DNA of 64,000 nucleotides from Bog-532 sp963742865 (GTDB lineage Bacteria; Actinomycetota; Actinomycetes; Streptosporangiales; Streptosporangiaceae). The DNA lies in contig CAVUNW010000071.1 of the NCBI GenBank assembly GCA_963742865.1, forward strand, positions 1 to 64,000, given 5' to 3'. A program made the position numbers and the translations under genes. The notes beneath the pieces are model-generated. The model did not search any database. It saw only the letters and a list, made by a program, of their open reading frames with translations, and was not told the origin of the DNA. Within the stretch, counting starts at the first letter, position 1; every line of letters starts with the position of its first letter. Positions 8,072 to 17,431 of the stretch are shown piece after piece.

Positions 8072-8725
8072 TCAGCCGCCCAGGTAACGCAGCACGGCCA
8101 GCACACGGCGGTTGTCGCCTTCGGACGGCGGCAGCCCGAGCTTGCCGAAGATGCTGGCCACGTGCTTTTCCACCGCTCCCCCGGAGATCACCAGCGCGGC
8201 GGAGATGCCCGCGTTGGACCGGCCCTCGGCCATCAGGGCGAGCACGTCGCGTTCCCGGCGGGTCAGCGTGGCCAGCCCGTCCGCGTGCCGGCTGGCCCGG
8301 AACAGCTGGCTGACGACCTCCGGGTCCAGGGCGGTGCCGCCGTCCGCGACGCGGGTCAGCGCGGCCACGAAGTCGGCTACGTCGGCGACCCGGTCCTTCA
8401 GCAGGTAACCGACCCCGGCCGCGTTGCCCTCCAGCAGCCGCGCGGCGTACCGCGTCTCGATGTACTGCGAGAGCACCAGCACCCCGGTGTCGCGGTGGTC
8501 CTGCCGCAGCCGCAGCGCTGCGCGCAGGCCCTCGTCGGTATGCGTCGGCGGCATCCGGATGTCCACCACGGCGACGTCCGGCTTATGCTCGGCCACCGCG
8601 GCCAGCAGCGCGTCCCCGTCCGAGACGGCCGCGCACACCTCGTGCCCGCGCTCCTCGAGCAGCCGGGTCAGCCCCTCGCGCAGCAGCGCCGCATCCTCGG
8701 CGATAACGACCCGCATCGTGTCCAT
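8072..8725 (-). CDS. LuxR/NarL-family response regulator
   Basis: 217 residues. The receiver domain runs from MRVVIAEDAALLREGLTRLL, with the acidic pair after strand 1, the phospho-acceptor Asp in VAVVDIRMPP and the Lys in YLLKDR. The C-terminal LuxR helix-turn-helix is LTRRERDVLALMAEGRSNAG followed by VEKHVASIFGKLGL. It is encoded four bases after the histidine kinase gene and forms its cognate pair. It probably controls the ABC exporter genes upstream in the same operon. Confidence 0.93.
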   Translation of the reverse strand: MDTMRVVIAEDAALLREGLTRLLEERGHEVCAAVSDGDALLAAVAEHKPDVAVVDIRMPPTHTDEGLRAALRLRQDHRDTGVLVLSQYIETRYAARLLEGNAAGVGYLLKDRVADVADFVAALTRVADGGTALDPEVVSQLFRASRHADGLATLTRRERDVLALMAEGRSNAGISAALVISGGAVEKHVASIFGKLGLPPSEGDNRRVLAVLRYLGG

Positions 8726-8729
8726 GCCC

Positions 8730-10124
8730 TCACGCCTTCATCGGGAGCTCTACGGTGATCTCGGTAGGACCGCCCGGCGGGCTGGTTACACTCAGCCGCC
8801 CGTCCACCGTGCCCACGCGGCGTTCCAGCCCGGCCAGGCCGGTGCCCCCGGCGGGATCGGCACCGCCCAGGCCGTCATCGCAGACGCGGAGACGGAGCAC
8901 CGACGTCCGTTCAGAATCAATGATTTCCGCACTGATCTCGATCTCGTTCGCACCGCTGTGCTTGGTCGCGTTGGCCAGCAGTTCGGCGGCGCAGAAGTAC
9001 GCGATCGTCTCGATGGCCGGCGTCGGGCGCTCCGGCAGGTCCGCGGCGATCCGCACCGGGATAGCGCTTCCGGCCGCGAGCGTGGCCAGGGCCTCGGCCA
9101 GGCCGACCTCCAGCACCGGCGGGTGGATGCCGCGGACCAGTTCCCGCAGCTCAACCAGGGCCTCCTTGGCGCCGAGGTGCGCGGCGTCGACGAGTTCCCG
9201 GGCGCGCTGCACGTCCGGCGGCTGGCCGTCCGCGCCGAGCTTCTCCTTGGCCATGCCCAGGTTCATCGCCATCGCGGCCAGCCGGACCTGTGCCCCGTCG
9301 TGCAGATCGCGTTCCACCTGGCGCAGCAGCGCCACCGAGTCGTCCACCAGGCGGGCCCGGGCCTGTTCCAGGTCACGGACCCGCTGCGTGAGGGTGCCGG
9401 GCCCGAGCAGCGACCGCGCCAGCCAGCGGTCCGCCGTCACCACTCCCCTGGTCAGCCAGGGCGCGATGAGCAGCAGCCCCGCGCCGAAAACGGCCACGAG
9501 CAGGCTGCCGCCCCAGTTGGTGGCGTGCACGAAACTGCTGAACGGCGGCGGAGTGGCCGCGGACACCGCCGCCAGCGTCGTTCCGGCCGGGTGGTTGCGG
9601 AAGATCGGCCACCACAGCGGGTAGGTCAGGTCGGCGAGGCCGCAGGCCCAGAACGCCAGCGCCAGGTACTGCCCGAACGACAGCGGCAGCTTCAGCAGGG
9701 TGTAGCCGATGGCGCGCCAGCCCACGCCGTCCCGGAGCCGCGCGTCGAGGCGGACGATGATGCTCCCGGCCGGGCGGCGGAAGGTCTGGGGCGCGGCGAT
9801 CTGCTCGTCCAGCAGCCACGCCGCGACCCGCCGGTACAGGCCACCGAGGCGCCGGGCGAGACGGAGGGCCAGGACGATGCCCAGCAGCCCGACGACCGTG
9901 CCGACCACCGAGGCCGACACCAGCAGGCTGGGGCCGAGAAGCCAGGCGATGGCCGCGCAGCCGGCCACCCCGAGCGGCACCGAGACCAGGCAGTACAGGA
10001 TCTCCCGCCGGGCCCGCAGTGACAACGGGGCCCGCAGCGCCTGCCTGGCCAGCGTCGCGGGCGCGCCGCCGCGCGATGCCGGGCCGCGCGGCGACGCGAA
10101 ATCCCCCGGAGCGGTGCCGCTCAT
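8730..10124 (-). CDS. NarL-type sensor histidine kinase
   Basis: 464 residues from the ATG at 10122-10124. The N-terminal half carries about four to six membrane segments (LVSVPLGVAGCAAIAWLLG, SASVVGTVVGLLGIVLAL and two further on). The HisKA_3 dimerisation box is QVERDLHDGAQVRLAAMAMN, with the phospho-acceptor His in DLHDG. The ATPase part has NATKHSGANEIEI (N box) and CDDGLGGADPAGGTGLAGLE (G1/G2). No separate extracellular sensor domain is visible, so it probably senses membrane stress or works with the ABC permease. It lies 16 bp after the permease gene. Confidence 0.92.
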   Translation of the reverse strand: MSGTAPGDFASPRGPASRGGAPATLARQALRAPLSLRARREILYCLVSVPLGVAGCAAIAWLLGPSLLVSASVVGTVVGLLGIVLALRLARRLGGLYRRVAAWLLDEQIAAPQTFRRPAGSIIVRLDARLRDGVGWRAIGYTLLKLPLSFGQYLALAFWACGLADLTYPLWWPIFRNHPAGTTLAAVSAATPPPFSSFVHATNWGGSLLVAVFGAGLLLIAPWLTRGVVTADRWLARSLLGPGTLTQRVRDLEQARARLVDDSVALLRQVERDLHDGAQVRLAAMAMNLGMAKEKLGADGQPPDVQRARELVDAAHLGAKEALVELRELVRGIHPPVLEVGLAEALATLAAGSAIPVRIAADLPERPTPAIETIAYFCAAELLANATKHSGANEIEISAEIIDSERTSVLRLRVCDDGLGGADPAGGTGLAGLERRVGTVDGRLSVTSPPGGPTEITVELPMKA

Positions 10125-10140
10125 GCTCCCATTGTCCCGG

Positions 10141-10971
10141 TCATGCGTCCCGTTTGGCGAGCAGAAACGCGCCCGCGCCGAGCAGCACCGCCGCGTACAG
10201 GCAGAGCATGCCGAGCCCGGCCCACGGTGACAGCGCATGGGCCACCGGCTTCACCGCGGTCAGCGAGTTCTCCGCGATCAGCTCGGGCAGGAACCGCTGC
10301 GTGGTGTGCCGGATGGTGTCCGGCAGCGGCAGGAACAGCAGCGGCAGCACGAAGATGATCCCGACGACGGCCGCGATGGCGCCGGCCGTGTGCCGGATGA
10401 TCGCGCCCAGGCCGAGACCGATCAGCGCGGCCAGGCAGAGATAGGCACCGGCCATCAGCACCGCCCGCAGCACGCCGGGCTGGCTGAGCGTGGCGTGCGG
10501 AGCCGGGCTGGCCACCGAGGCCTGCCCGGCCAGGAACCCGGCGAAGGCCACGACCTCACCGGCGGCCAGGGCGACGGCGCCGACCACCGCCGCCTTGACG
10601 CCGAGCAGCAGCGGGCGGTTCGGTACCGCCGCGAACGTCGCGCGGATCATGCCGGAGGAGAACTCGCTGGTGATGGCCAGCACCCCGAACGTGGCCATCA
10701 GCAGCTGGCCGACGGCCAGGCCCGCGAACCCGTTCTCGGTGGGGTCGAACGACGCGCGGTCCGCCGCCGACACGTGCGCCCAGTGCGACGTGTAGGTGGC
10801 TAGGGCCACGATCGCGAGGCCGATCACCCCGGCGGCCAGGATGCCGAGCATCCAGCCGGTCGAGCGGACACTGCGGAGCTTGACCCACTCCATCCGCGCC
10901 ACGCCGCCCAGCCCGTAGTGCCCCTGCTGACCACGGGCGGGATGAATGCTGGTCGCGGGAACGGCGGTCAT
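10141..10971 (-). CDS. ABC-2 type transporter permease
   Basis: 276 residues with six membrane segments (GWMLGILAAGVIGLAIVAL, FAGLAVGQLLMATFGVLAI, AVVGAVALAAGEVVAFAGFL, MAGAYLCLAALIGLGLGAII, GAIAAVVGIIFVLPLLFLPL and a C-terminal helix) and a conserved EFSSGMIRATFAAVPNR loop, as in ABC-2 export permeases. The start overlaps the ATPase stop by four bases. With the ATPase, kinase and regulator it makes a four-gene unit like bacitracin- or antibiotic-sensing exporters, though the substrate is unknown. Confidence 0.9.
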   Translation of the reverse strand: MTAVPATSIHPARGQQGHYGLGGVARMEWVKLRSVRSTGWMLGILAAGVIGLAIVALATYTSHWAHVSAADRASFDPTENGFAGLAVGQLLMATFGVLAITSEFSSGMIRATFAAVPNRPLLLGVKAAVVGAVALAAGEVVAFAGFLAGQASVASPAPHATLSQPGVLRAVLMAGAYLCLAALIGLGLGAIIRHTAGAIAAVVGIIFVLPLLFLPLPDTIRHTTQRFLPELIAENSLTAVKPVAHALSPWAGLGMLCLYAAVLLGAGAFLLAKRDA

Positions 10972-11714
10972 GCGAGCCTCCTCAGGTGGGTGGGGACACT
11001 CTGTCCCTGGTATTCCGATACGCCGGACGTCATGGCCAGGAACGCTTCCTCCAGGGAGTTAGCGCGCGCGGACAGCTCGGCCACGGTGGTCTGCGCGAGC
11101 AGGCGGCCCTGCCCGACGACGATCAGGTCGTCCGCGGTCAGCGCCATCTCGCTGATCAGGTGGCTGCTGACGAACACCGTCCGGCCCTCGGCGGCCAGCG
11201 ACCGGAGCAGCGTGCGCAGCCAGCGGATGCCCTCCGGGTCCAGGCCGTTGACCGGCTCGTCCAGCATCAGCACCTCCGGGTCGCCCAGCAGCGCGGTGGC
11301 GATACCGAGCCGCTGCGCCATCCCCAGGGAGAATTTCCCGGCCCGCTTGCCGGCCGCCTGCTCCAGGCCGACGATGGCGAGCACCTCGTCCACCCGGCGC
11401 CGCGAGATGCCGTTGCTGGCCGCGAGCGCGCTCAGGTGGGCCCGGGCGCTGCGCCCCGAATGGAAGGACTTCGCCTCCAGCAGCGCGCCGACTTCGCGCA
11501 GCGGCCAGCCCAGCTCGCGATAGCGCCGCCCGCCGATCCGCGCGCCCCCGGCGTCCGGCCGGTCCAGGCCGATGATCATGCGCATGGTGGTGGATTTGCC
11601 GGAGCCGTTCGGGCCGAGAAAACCCGTCACGGTGCCGGGACGGACATCGAAGCTGAGCGCGTCCACGGCGACGGTGCGGCCATAACGTTTGGTCAGGCCA
11701 CGGGCCTCAATCAT
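10968..11714 (-). CDS. ABC transporter ATP-binding protein
   Basis: 248 residues with Walker A (GPNGSGKST), signature (FSLGMAQRLGIA, a variant of LSGGQ-Q-R), Walker B (EVLMLDEPVNGLDPEG) and H-loop (VFVSSHLISE). It powers export by the adjacent permease. AAGGAG lies just upstream of the ATG, and it is the first gene of the four-gene operon. The 210 bp between it and the nitrile hydratase genes hold no coding frame I can support. Confidence 0.93.
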   Translation of the reverse strand: MIEARGLTKRYGRTVAVDALSFDVRPGTVTGFLGPNGSGKSTTMRMIIGLDRPDAGGARIGGRRYRELGWPLREVGALLEAKSFHSGRSARAHLSALAASNGISRRRVDEVLAIVGLEQAAGKRAGKFSLGMAQRLGIATALLGDPEVLMLDEPVNGLDPEGIRWLRTLLRSLAAEGRTVFVSSHLISEMALTADDLIVVGQGRLLAQTTVAELSARANSLEEAFLAMTSGVSEYQGQSVPTHLRRLA

Positions 11715-11924
11715 GGAAACTCCTTCGGCGGTCAGGAACTGCCTACGGAGTTCACGCTAGGGACGCGGGGCGAGCGGCAGAACGCGGCTTTCACCCGTCT
11801 TCAGGCGGGGGTTTTCCCCAGCAAGGTGGGCCGCGCCCAGGGCTGTCCGCGTCCCGGCAGAGCGGTCCGCGCCTAGAAGGGGCGGCGGATGGGGCGGGTA
11901 GGGCGGATGGGCGGATGGGCGGGC

Positions 11925-12515
11925 TCAGAGCCGGGCGGTGCCGATCAGGCCGTTCCTGGTGACCAGCGCGGCCAGCTCTCCGGCGGTCTGCCCGGCGGTT
12001 CCGTCCGGGCGCATGGGCAGCACCAGGTAGCGGAGCTCGGAGGTCGAATCCCATACGTCGACCGTGACCTCCTCCGGCAGGACCAGGCCGAACTCCGCCA
12101 GCACGGACCGCGGCTCACGCACCGTGCGGGACCGGTAGGCCAGGCTCTTGTACCAGCTTGGTGACGGGCCGAGCAGCGCCACCGGGTAACAGGAGCACAG
12201 CGTGCACACGATCACGTTGTGCCGTTCGGGAGAATTGGCCACCACGCGGAGCTGAAAGCCGCTCACCTGCGGGCCGAATCCCAGCTCGGCCGCCGCGGCG
12301 GAGCCGTCCGCCAGCAGCCGCCCGCGGAAGGCGGCGTCCGTCCAGGCGCGCGCGACGATCTGGGCGCCGTTGACCGGCGACGCGCTGGCGTAAAGGCGGG
12401 CCAGGGCCGCGTCGATCTCGCCGTCACTGGCCAGCCCGGCGGCGATGACCCGTTCCTCGAGCCGCCGGACGCGTGCTGCCACCGGAAGATCGTGATGCTC
12501 AGTCTCCGCCGTCAC
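11925..12515 (-). CDS. nthA: Nitrile hydratase alpha subunit, cobalt type
   Basis: 196 residues. The metal-binding claw is VCTLCSCYP at residues about 104-112; Thr after the first Cys marks the Co(III) group, whereas Fe enzymes have Ser. Other family blocks are ARAWTDAAFRGRLLADG, WYKSLAYRSR and RTVREPRSVLAEFGL. The enzyme hydrates nitriles to amides; the two claw cysteines are oxidised to sulfinic/sulfenic acid after cobalt insertion. It is the third gene of the alpha/beta set in transcription order (beta-N, beta-C, alpha). GTG start at 12515. No cobalt transporter or amidase is adjacent. Confidence 0.92.
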   Translation of the reverse strand: MTAETEHHDLPVAARVRRLEERVIAAGLASDGEIDAALARLYASASPVNGAQIVARAWTDAAFRGRLLADGSAAAAELGFGPQVSGFQLRVVANSPERHNVIVCTLCSCYPVALLGPSPSWYKSLAYRSRTVREPRSVLAEFGLVLPEEVTVDVWDSTSELRYLVLPMRPDGTAGQTAGELAALVTRNGLIGTARL

Positions 12516-12536
12516 GGCGCCTCCTCCGCCCGTGCT

Positions 12537-12581
12537 CCGGCCTCCGCATGTCCGGCCTCCGCGTGTCCGGCCTCCGCGTGT
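12537..12581. repeat. 15-bp direct repeat, three copies
   Basis: CCGGCCTCCGC[A/G]TGT occurs at 12537-12551, 12552-12566 and 12567-12581, in the 79-bp gap between the beta-C and alpha genes of the nitrile hydratase. In one minus-strand frame it spells GHAEA repeated. It is probably slipped-strand expansion of an intergenic spacer. Confidence 0.8.
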
Positions 12582-12594
12582 CCGGCGCCGGCGG

Positions 12595-12879
12595 TCACGG
12601 TGCCTCCTCCAGGTAGCCCTCCCACAGGTCGGCAGTCACCGTATGGGCTCCCGTCCCCGACGGGTCGGTCCCCCACAGGTCCGCCGCGCTGAAGCGGACC
12701 GCGTAGACCGTCTCCACCCGCGGAACCGCTACGCCGCGGGCCACGTCGTCCGGCAGTGGCCATTCGCCCTGCGCGGTGATCACCTCGCCAACGTGGCCGC
12801 GCAGGTACCGCGGCAGCCGGGTGTGGTGACCGGGGTCCGCCGTCTGCGTGCGCACCCGCGTACCGGGCGGGAACCTCAC
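12595..12879 (-). CDS. nthB2: Nitrile hydratase beta subunit, C-terminal half as a separate gene
   Basis: 94 residues. MRFPPGTRVRTQTADPGHHT, RLPRYLRGHVGEVI and VETVYAVRFSAADLWG form the SH3-like barrel that ends canonical beta subunits (the R-x-P-x-Y-x-R-G-x-x-G motif contacts the alpha subunit). Here it begins at its own GTG overlapping the stop of the N-terminal half (GTGA). Three-polypeptide arrangements are known for toyocamycin nitrile hydratase and thiocyanate hydrolase. The symbol is descriptive. Confidence 0.88.
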   Translation of the reverse strand: MRFPPGTRVRTQTADPGHHTRLPRYLRGHVGEVITAQGEWPLPDDVARGVAVPRVETVYAVRFSAADLWGTDPSGTGAHTVTADLWEGYLEEAP

Positions 12880-13145
12880 GGGACGCCCTTCTTGTCGGCC
12901 AGCAGCTCCAGGGCGTCCAGCCAGCGCTCGTAGTAGGAGGCGGACAGGTAATGCTCCGGCGGCAGGCTCTCGATCGCGTCGCGCAGTTCGTCGTCGGTAA
13001 ACAGGCCACGCCGCCCCAGCACCTTCTGCAGCGCGTAGACCCGGGCCTCCCAGTCGGCGTGAAACGGCGGGCTGCCCTCGCCGTCGCCGTCCACCGGCAC
13101 CGGCCCGAACCCGGTCTGCCCGCCCACGTCGTGCACCCTGCTCAC
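12876..13145 (-). CDS. nthB1: Nitrile hydratase beta subunit, N-terminal half as a separate gene
   Basis: 89 residues starting MSRVHDVGGQTGFGPV, the standard beta-subunit opening, followed by FHADWEARVYALQKVLGRRG and EHYLSASYYERWLDALELL. The frame ends cleanly at ADKKGVP and a stop that overlaps the next start. Both junction ends look natural and the overlap has the same GTGA form as intact gene pairs here, so a real split is favoured over a sequencing frameshift. Confidence 0.88.
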   Translation of the reverse strand: MSRVHDVGGQTGFGPVPVDGDGEGSPPFHADWEARVYALQKVLGRRGLFTDDELRDAIESLPPEHYLSASYYERWLDALELLADKKGVP

Positions 13146-13206
13146 ATCCGTGACGCTAACCCAGATCGGCCCGTCGGCGCACGGCCCCAGGGCATACGGT
13201 CGGAGC

Positions 13207-14491
13207 GTGACGAGCTACCGCCAGCCTGGCACCGTGCTGACCGACCACACGTTCCGCGTGCCGCTCGACTACGGCCGTCCCGACGGCGAGCACATCGAGG
13301 TGTTCGCGCGCGAGGTCGTCGCGGCGGACAAGGCGGACGCCGACCTGCCGTGGCTGCTGTTCCTTCAGGGCGGCCCGGGCCTCAGCTCGCCCCGCCCGAT
13401 CGGGCGCGACAACTGGCTGAACCGCGCACTGGACGACTACCGCGTGCTCCTGCTGGACCAGCGCGGCACCGGCCGGTCCACGCCCGCGAACCGGCTCAGC
13501 CTGGCCCGGCTGGGCTCCCCCGCCGCGCAAGCCGGCTATCTGGGGCTGTTCCGCGCCGACAACATAGTTCGTGATGCCGAACGGATTCCGCCGCGAAGTG
13601 ACCGGCGGTGCGCCGTGGTCCGTCCTGGGGCAGAGTTTCGGCGGATTCTGCACGGTCACCTACCTGTCACTGGCCCCGGAAGGAGTGCAGGAGGCGTTCA
13701 TCACCGGTGGCCTGCCCGGCCTCGACGTGACCGCCGATGACATCTACCGGGTCGCCTACCCCCGGGTGGCCGCCAAGAACACCGCGCACTACGAGCGCTA
13801 CCCCGAGGACGTGGAGCGCGCGCGCCGGATCGCCCGGCACCTGCGCACCCACGACGTCCGGCTGCCGGGCGGCGGTCTGCTCACCGTGGAGAACTTCCAG
13901 GTCCTCGGGCGGATTCTGGGCATGAGCACCGGCAGTCACACGCTGCATTACCTGCTCGAGGACGCGTTCGTCGGCGGCGAGCTGTCTGACGTGTTCCTGC
14001 GCGACGTGGAGTCGCAGCTCACCTTCGCCGCCGGGCCGCTGTACGCGGTCCTGCACGAGGCCTGTTACGCGCAGGGTTCCGCGACCAAGTGGTCCGCCCA
14101 GCGGGTCCGCGCCGAGTTCCCCGCGTTCGACCCGGCCGCGGCCCTCGACGGCGACGCCCCGCTGCTGTTCACCGGGGAGATGGTCTACCCCTGGATGATC
14201 GATGCGGACCCGGTGCTGCAGCCGCTCCGCGAGGTGGCCGACCTGCTCGCCGGCCGGGACTCCTGGCCGATGCTGTATGACCCGGTCCGGCTGGGCGCGA
14301 ACGAGGTCCCGGCCGCGGCGGCGATCTATTACGGCGACATGTACGTCGACCGGGACGACTCGCTCCGGACGGCGGTGGCGATCCAGGGGCTTCGGCCGTG
14401 GGTCACCAGCGAGTACGAGCACGACGGCGTCCGGGTCAGCCGCGGGGCCGTGCTGGACCACCTGATCGCGATGGTCCGCGGGAACGTCTGA
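13207..14491 (+). pseudogene. Prolyl aminopeptidase-like alpha/beta hydrolase (S33), one frameshift
   Basis: The GTG at 13207 opens MTSYRQPGTVLTDHTFRVPL and leads to LPWLLFLQGGPGLSSPRP (oxyanion region H/Q-G-G-P-G) and LLLDQRGTGRST. A one-base insertion near 13588 (DNIVRDAERI) breaks the frame; the next resumes at RREVTGGAPWSVLGQSFGGFC, whose GQSFGG is the nucleophile elbow, and runs to an intact C-terminus (YEHDGVRVSRGAVLDHLIAM). Corrected length is about 428 residues, usual for the family, which releases N-terminal proline. A TACGGT -10 six bases before the GTG suggests a leaderless mRNA. Confidence 0.85.
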
Positions 14492-14625
14492 CCGGTTCCG
14501 GTTGCTGTCAGCCGGGCCCGGCTGGACTGGCCCGGACTGGCCGGCTCTGCGTGCCCCGGCCTGCCACGATCTATCGGGCCCCGCTGGACCGATAAGTTTC
14601 GGCGGGCGCGCACGTCCGAACCGGC

Positions 14626-15129
14626 ATGGAGACGAACAGCCCGGGCCCCTCGGTGGTGCAGCGCCCGGCCCAGCCCTATGTGGCCATCCACGGAACCGTC
14701 ACCATGCAGACGATTCCCGCCATCGCCGATCGCATTCCGGAGGTATTCGGCTGGCTCGCCGGGCGCGGTATTGACCCAGCCGGCCCCCCCTTCCTCAGGT
14801 ACAACCTCATCGACATGGAACGGCAGCTGGTGATCGAAGCCGACGTCCCCGTCGTCTCGGAGGCACCCGGCGACGGTGCGGTGCAGCCGGGAGTCCTGCC
14901 CGCTGGCCGGTATGCCGTGTACACCCATGTCGGTCCGTTCGACCAGCTCATCCCGGCCGTCCGGTACCTGCTGGACTGGGCCGCCGAACGTGGCCTGGCA
15001 TGGGACATGACCCAGACGCCGGAGGGTGAGCGCTGGGGGTGCCGGCTTGAGATCTACAGGACCAACCCCGCCGAGGAACCAGACCCGGCCAAGTGGGAGA
15101 CGGAGCTGGCGTTCCGGCTGGCTGACTGA
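14626..15129 (+). CDS. GyrI-like small-molecule-binding protein
   Basis: 167 residues, two repeats of the SHS2/GyrI fold: QPYVAIHGTVTMQTIPAIAD and GVLPAGRYAVYTHVGPFDQL, ending with WGCRLEIYRTNP, where the Glu-x-Tyr motif contributes to the ligand pocket. Members bind hydrophobic or cationic small molecules and may hydrolyse some electrophiles. It lacks the DNA-binding domain found in AraC/MerR members. A stand-alone gene with 160 bp of non-coding sequence on either side. Confidence 0.85.
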   Translation: METNSPGPSVVQRPAQPYVAIHGTVTMQTIPAIADRIPEVFGWLAGRGIDPAGPPFLRYNLIDMERQLVIEADVPVVSEAPGDGAVQPGVLPAGRYAVYTHVGPFDQLIPAVRYLLDWAAERGLAWDMTQTPEGERWGCRLEIYRTNPAEEPDPAKWETELAFRLAD

Positions 15130-15290
15130 GGCGCGGCGTTACGCGGAAGGGCCGGCCTGGCCTGCGTAGTGCGGCGCGGGACGGTGCGTGCAGGCGAACA
15201 GGGGCCGCCTGCACGCCAGCCGAACCCGGCCGCCCTGGCGAGAGTCGATCACAAATCCAAAGTGTCAGACCCCCGTGCGATGATTCGATT

Positions 15291-17023
15291 ATGTGTTCCC
15301 CTGGTATGACAGCCCGAGACGAGGTCCTGGCCGCCTTGGCCACCCTCGGTCCCGGATCGGCCGATGCGGTCACCTTGCTAGGGCACGTCCGCGACCTGGC
15401 GACGTTCGCCGACCAGGTACAGGGCGAGCTGGCCCGGCTGGCCGGGATGCTGGACGCGGTGGACGGAGCGGCCGAGGCCGGGTATTCGTCGACGGCGGCG
15501 TTCTTGCGGCATGGCTGTGGGCGCTCATCGGGCCGCGCCGGCGAACTGGTGATGACCGGGCGTGCCCTGCGCCGGCTGGAGGCTACCGGCAAGGCCTTAA
15601 TGGCCGGGGAAATCTCGTTTGACGCCGCGCACATCATCTGCCGCGCCGCCGATCAGATAACGGACGGGCCAACCGCTGAGGCGGCCGAGGAACAGATGCT
15701 GGCCTTCGCCCGCAGCCGCCCGGTGCCCGCGCCTGATGGCGATCCCGGCGGCGATCCCGGCGGACCGGTCACCGGCCCCACACCGCCCTGGACCGCTCCC
15801 GGTCTGGACCCCACCCAGCCGCGGCGTCTCGGGGAAGAGATCCTTTACCGCACCGATCCGGAGGCCGCCGAGGAGCGGGAGCGGAAACGGTTTGAGCGCC
15901 GCCACCTCTCGTTCGGGTTCACGCTGGAAAATACCGGCACCATCACCGGCGCCTGCGGGGACACCCTGTCGCTGGAGATCATCAAGACCGCGGTGCACAC
16001 GTTCGGGCCGCCGCTGGGCGCCGAGGACACCCGCACCGCGGCGCAGCGGCGGACGGATGGGCTGACCGCCGCCTGCCAGGCTGCCCTGGACTCGGGGGCT
16101 GCCGGGACCCGGCATGGAGCCGCCCCGCACCTCAGCATCCTGGTCGAAGAGCAGACCCTGGCGGCCGGCCCGGCGCGACCGGCACGGCCGGAGCGCCTGC
16201 CGCGTCCCCGGCGACCGGGGCTGGCCCCTTGGGGCCAACGTGTTCCTGTTCCAGGGCGGCCAGTGGCAGCAACGGCAGCGCTCCCGGGACGACCCAGGGC
16301 AGCGAATCCGGAACGACCAGCGCCGGCTCGCCCAAGACCAACCCCTCCGCCAGCCCCCGCTCCTGCCCCCCTGGGGCTAATGCGGCGGGCGCCCCCGGTA
16401 ACCCGTCCGCCGCGGCCGGAGCCTCGGGCCTGCCGGGGTATGGGCCGCTGGCTGGCGGAGCCTCCGGCCAGGCTGGGGCGCCACCGGGGGATGGGCCGCC
16501 ACCCGCCGGACCCTCCGGCCAGGCGGGAGCACCACCGGGGGATGGGCCGCCACCCGCGGGAGCCTCCGGCCAGGCTGGAGCACCACCCGGATATGGACCG
16601 CCGCCCGCGCGGACCGGGTACGGGGCCCTGCTCACCGCCCGCCAGGTCCTCGCCCTGGCCTGCCGCGCCGACCTGTCGGTCATCCGCTGGCGCGACGGCA
16701 TCCCGCTGGACGTCGGCCGCCGCTACCGCACCGAAACCCCCGCCATCCGCCGCGCCCTGGAAGCCAGGGATCGAGGCTGCCGCTTTACAGGCTGCGGTAT
16801 GCCCGCGGTCTGGTCCACCGCCCATCATCTGAAACCCTGGAGCGAAGGCGGGGTCACCAGCCTGAAGGACACGGCCCTGTTCTGCTTTGCGCACCACCAC
16901 GTCTACATCCACCTGCTCGGCTGGACGGTGAGCGGGGATCCGAACGGCACCTTGCGCTTCACGCACCCCAACGGCTACCTCACCCTCGACAGCCCGCTGC
17001 CCAGCCAGACCAACCTCGCCTGA
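15291..17023 (+). pseudogene. DUF222/13E12-type HNH endonuclease, frameshifted linker
   Basis: The N-terminal DUF222 domain (residues about 1-285: FADQVQGELARLAGMLDAVD, LMAGEISFDAAHIICRAADQ, RHLSFGFTLENTGTITG) and the C-terminal HNH domain (ARDRGCRFTGCGMPAVWSTA, HHLKPWSEGG, LFCFAHHHVYIH) lie in two frames, switching within a proline/glycine-rich linker between about 16150 and 16440. The zinc cysteines and catalytic histidines are present. 13E12-like proteins are multicopy in many actinobacteria and of uncertain function. The linker carries three exact-length 51-bp repeats. The shift may be a base-calling error in the repetitive, high-GC section. Confidence 0.8.
16457..16609 (+). repeat. 51-bp tandem repeat, three copies, inside HNH gene
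   Basis: Units 16457-16507, 16508-16558 and 16559-16609 each encode 17 residues of pattern G-[AP]-S-G-Q-A-G-A-P-P-G-[DY]-G-P-P-P-A, a collagen-like flexible linker joining the DUF222 and HNH domains. Copy number probably varies between strains. Confidence 0.9.
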
Positions 17024-17431
17024 CCCCAACGACGAGAATCGGCCGCGCTAACGCGGCGACCCGCTGTGGCTGAACGCACGACCGCACATGGAAGGCCGGC
17101 GCGAACCGTTGCCACGTCGCCCTCCAGTTGCGTCGGCCGCTGGCACGAACGGCACGACCCTGGGCTGACCGCCGGACACGGATCTGGCGGACACGGAGCG
17201 GCCGGGAACGGTCGGGCACGCACGCAGGCTGAGGTGAACGCGGCGTGTGGAAGTGGTGCGAGGTGGCATGCGGGGCATACTGTGCGAGTTAGTGCGGGTG
17301 CGGTCGAGGCCTGAGGCTGCGGCCGACGTTTGCCGTCTCGGAGCCGCCGCGGGCGCCGACATTGGGCCGCTTGCCTCGGGCGCTGGCGGCCCGTCGCTCA
17401 GGCCGGTAACCGGAAGGGGATGCGCAGGGTG
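17024..17431. other. Intergenic region, no supported gene
   Basis: About 400 bp between the HNH gene and the GH3 gene. Reading frames exist on both strands but are arginine/alanine-rich with no domain resemblance or ribosome site. It presumably contains the GH3 promoter; no convincing -35/-10 pair or palindrome was recognised. Confidence 0.5.
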
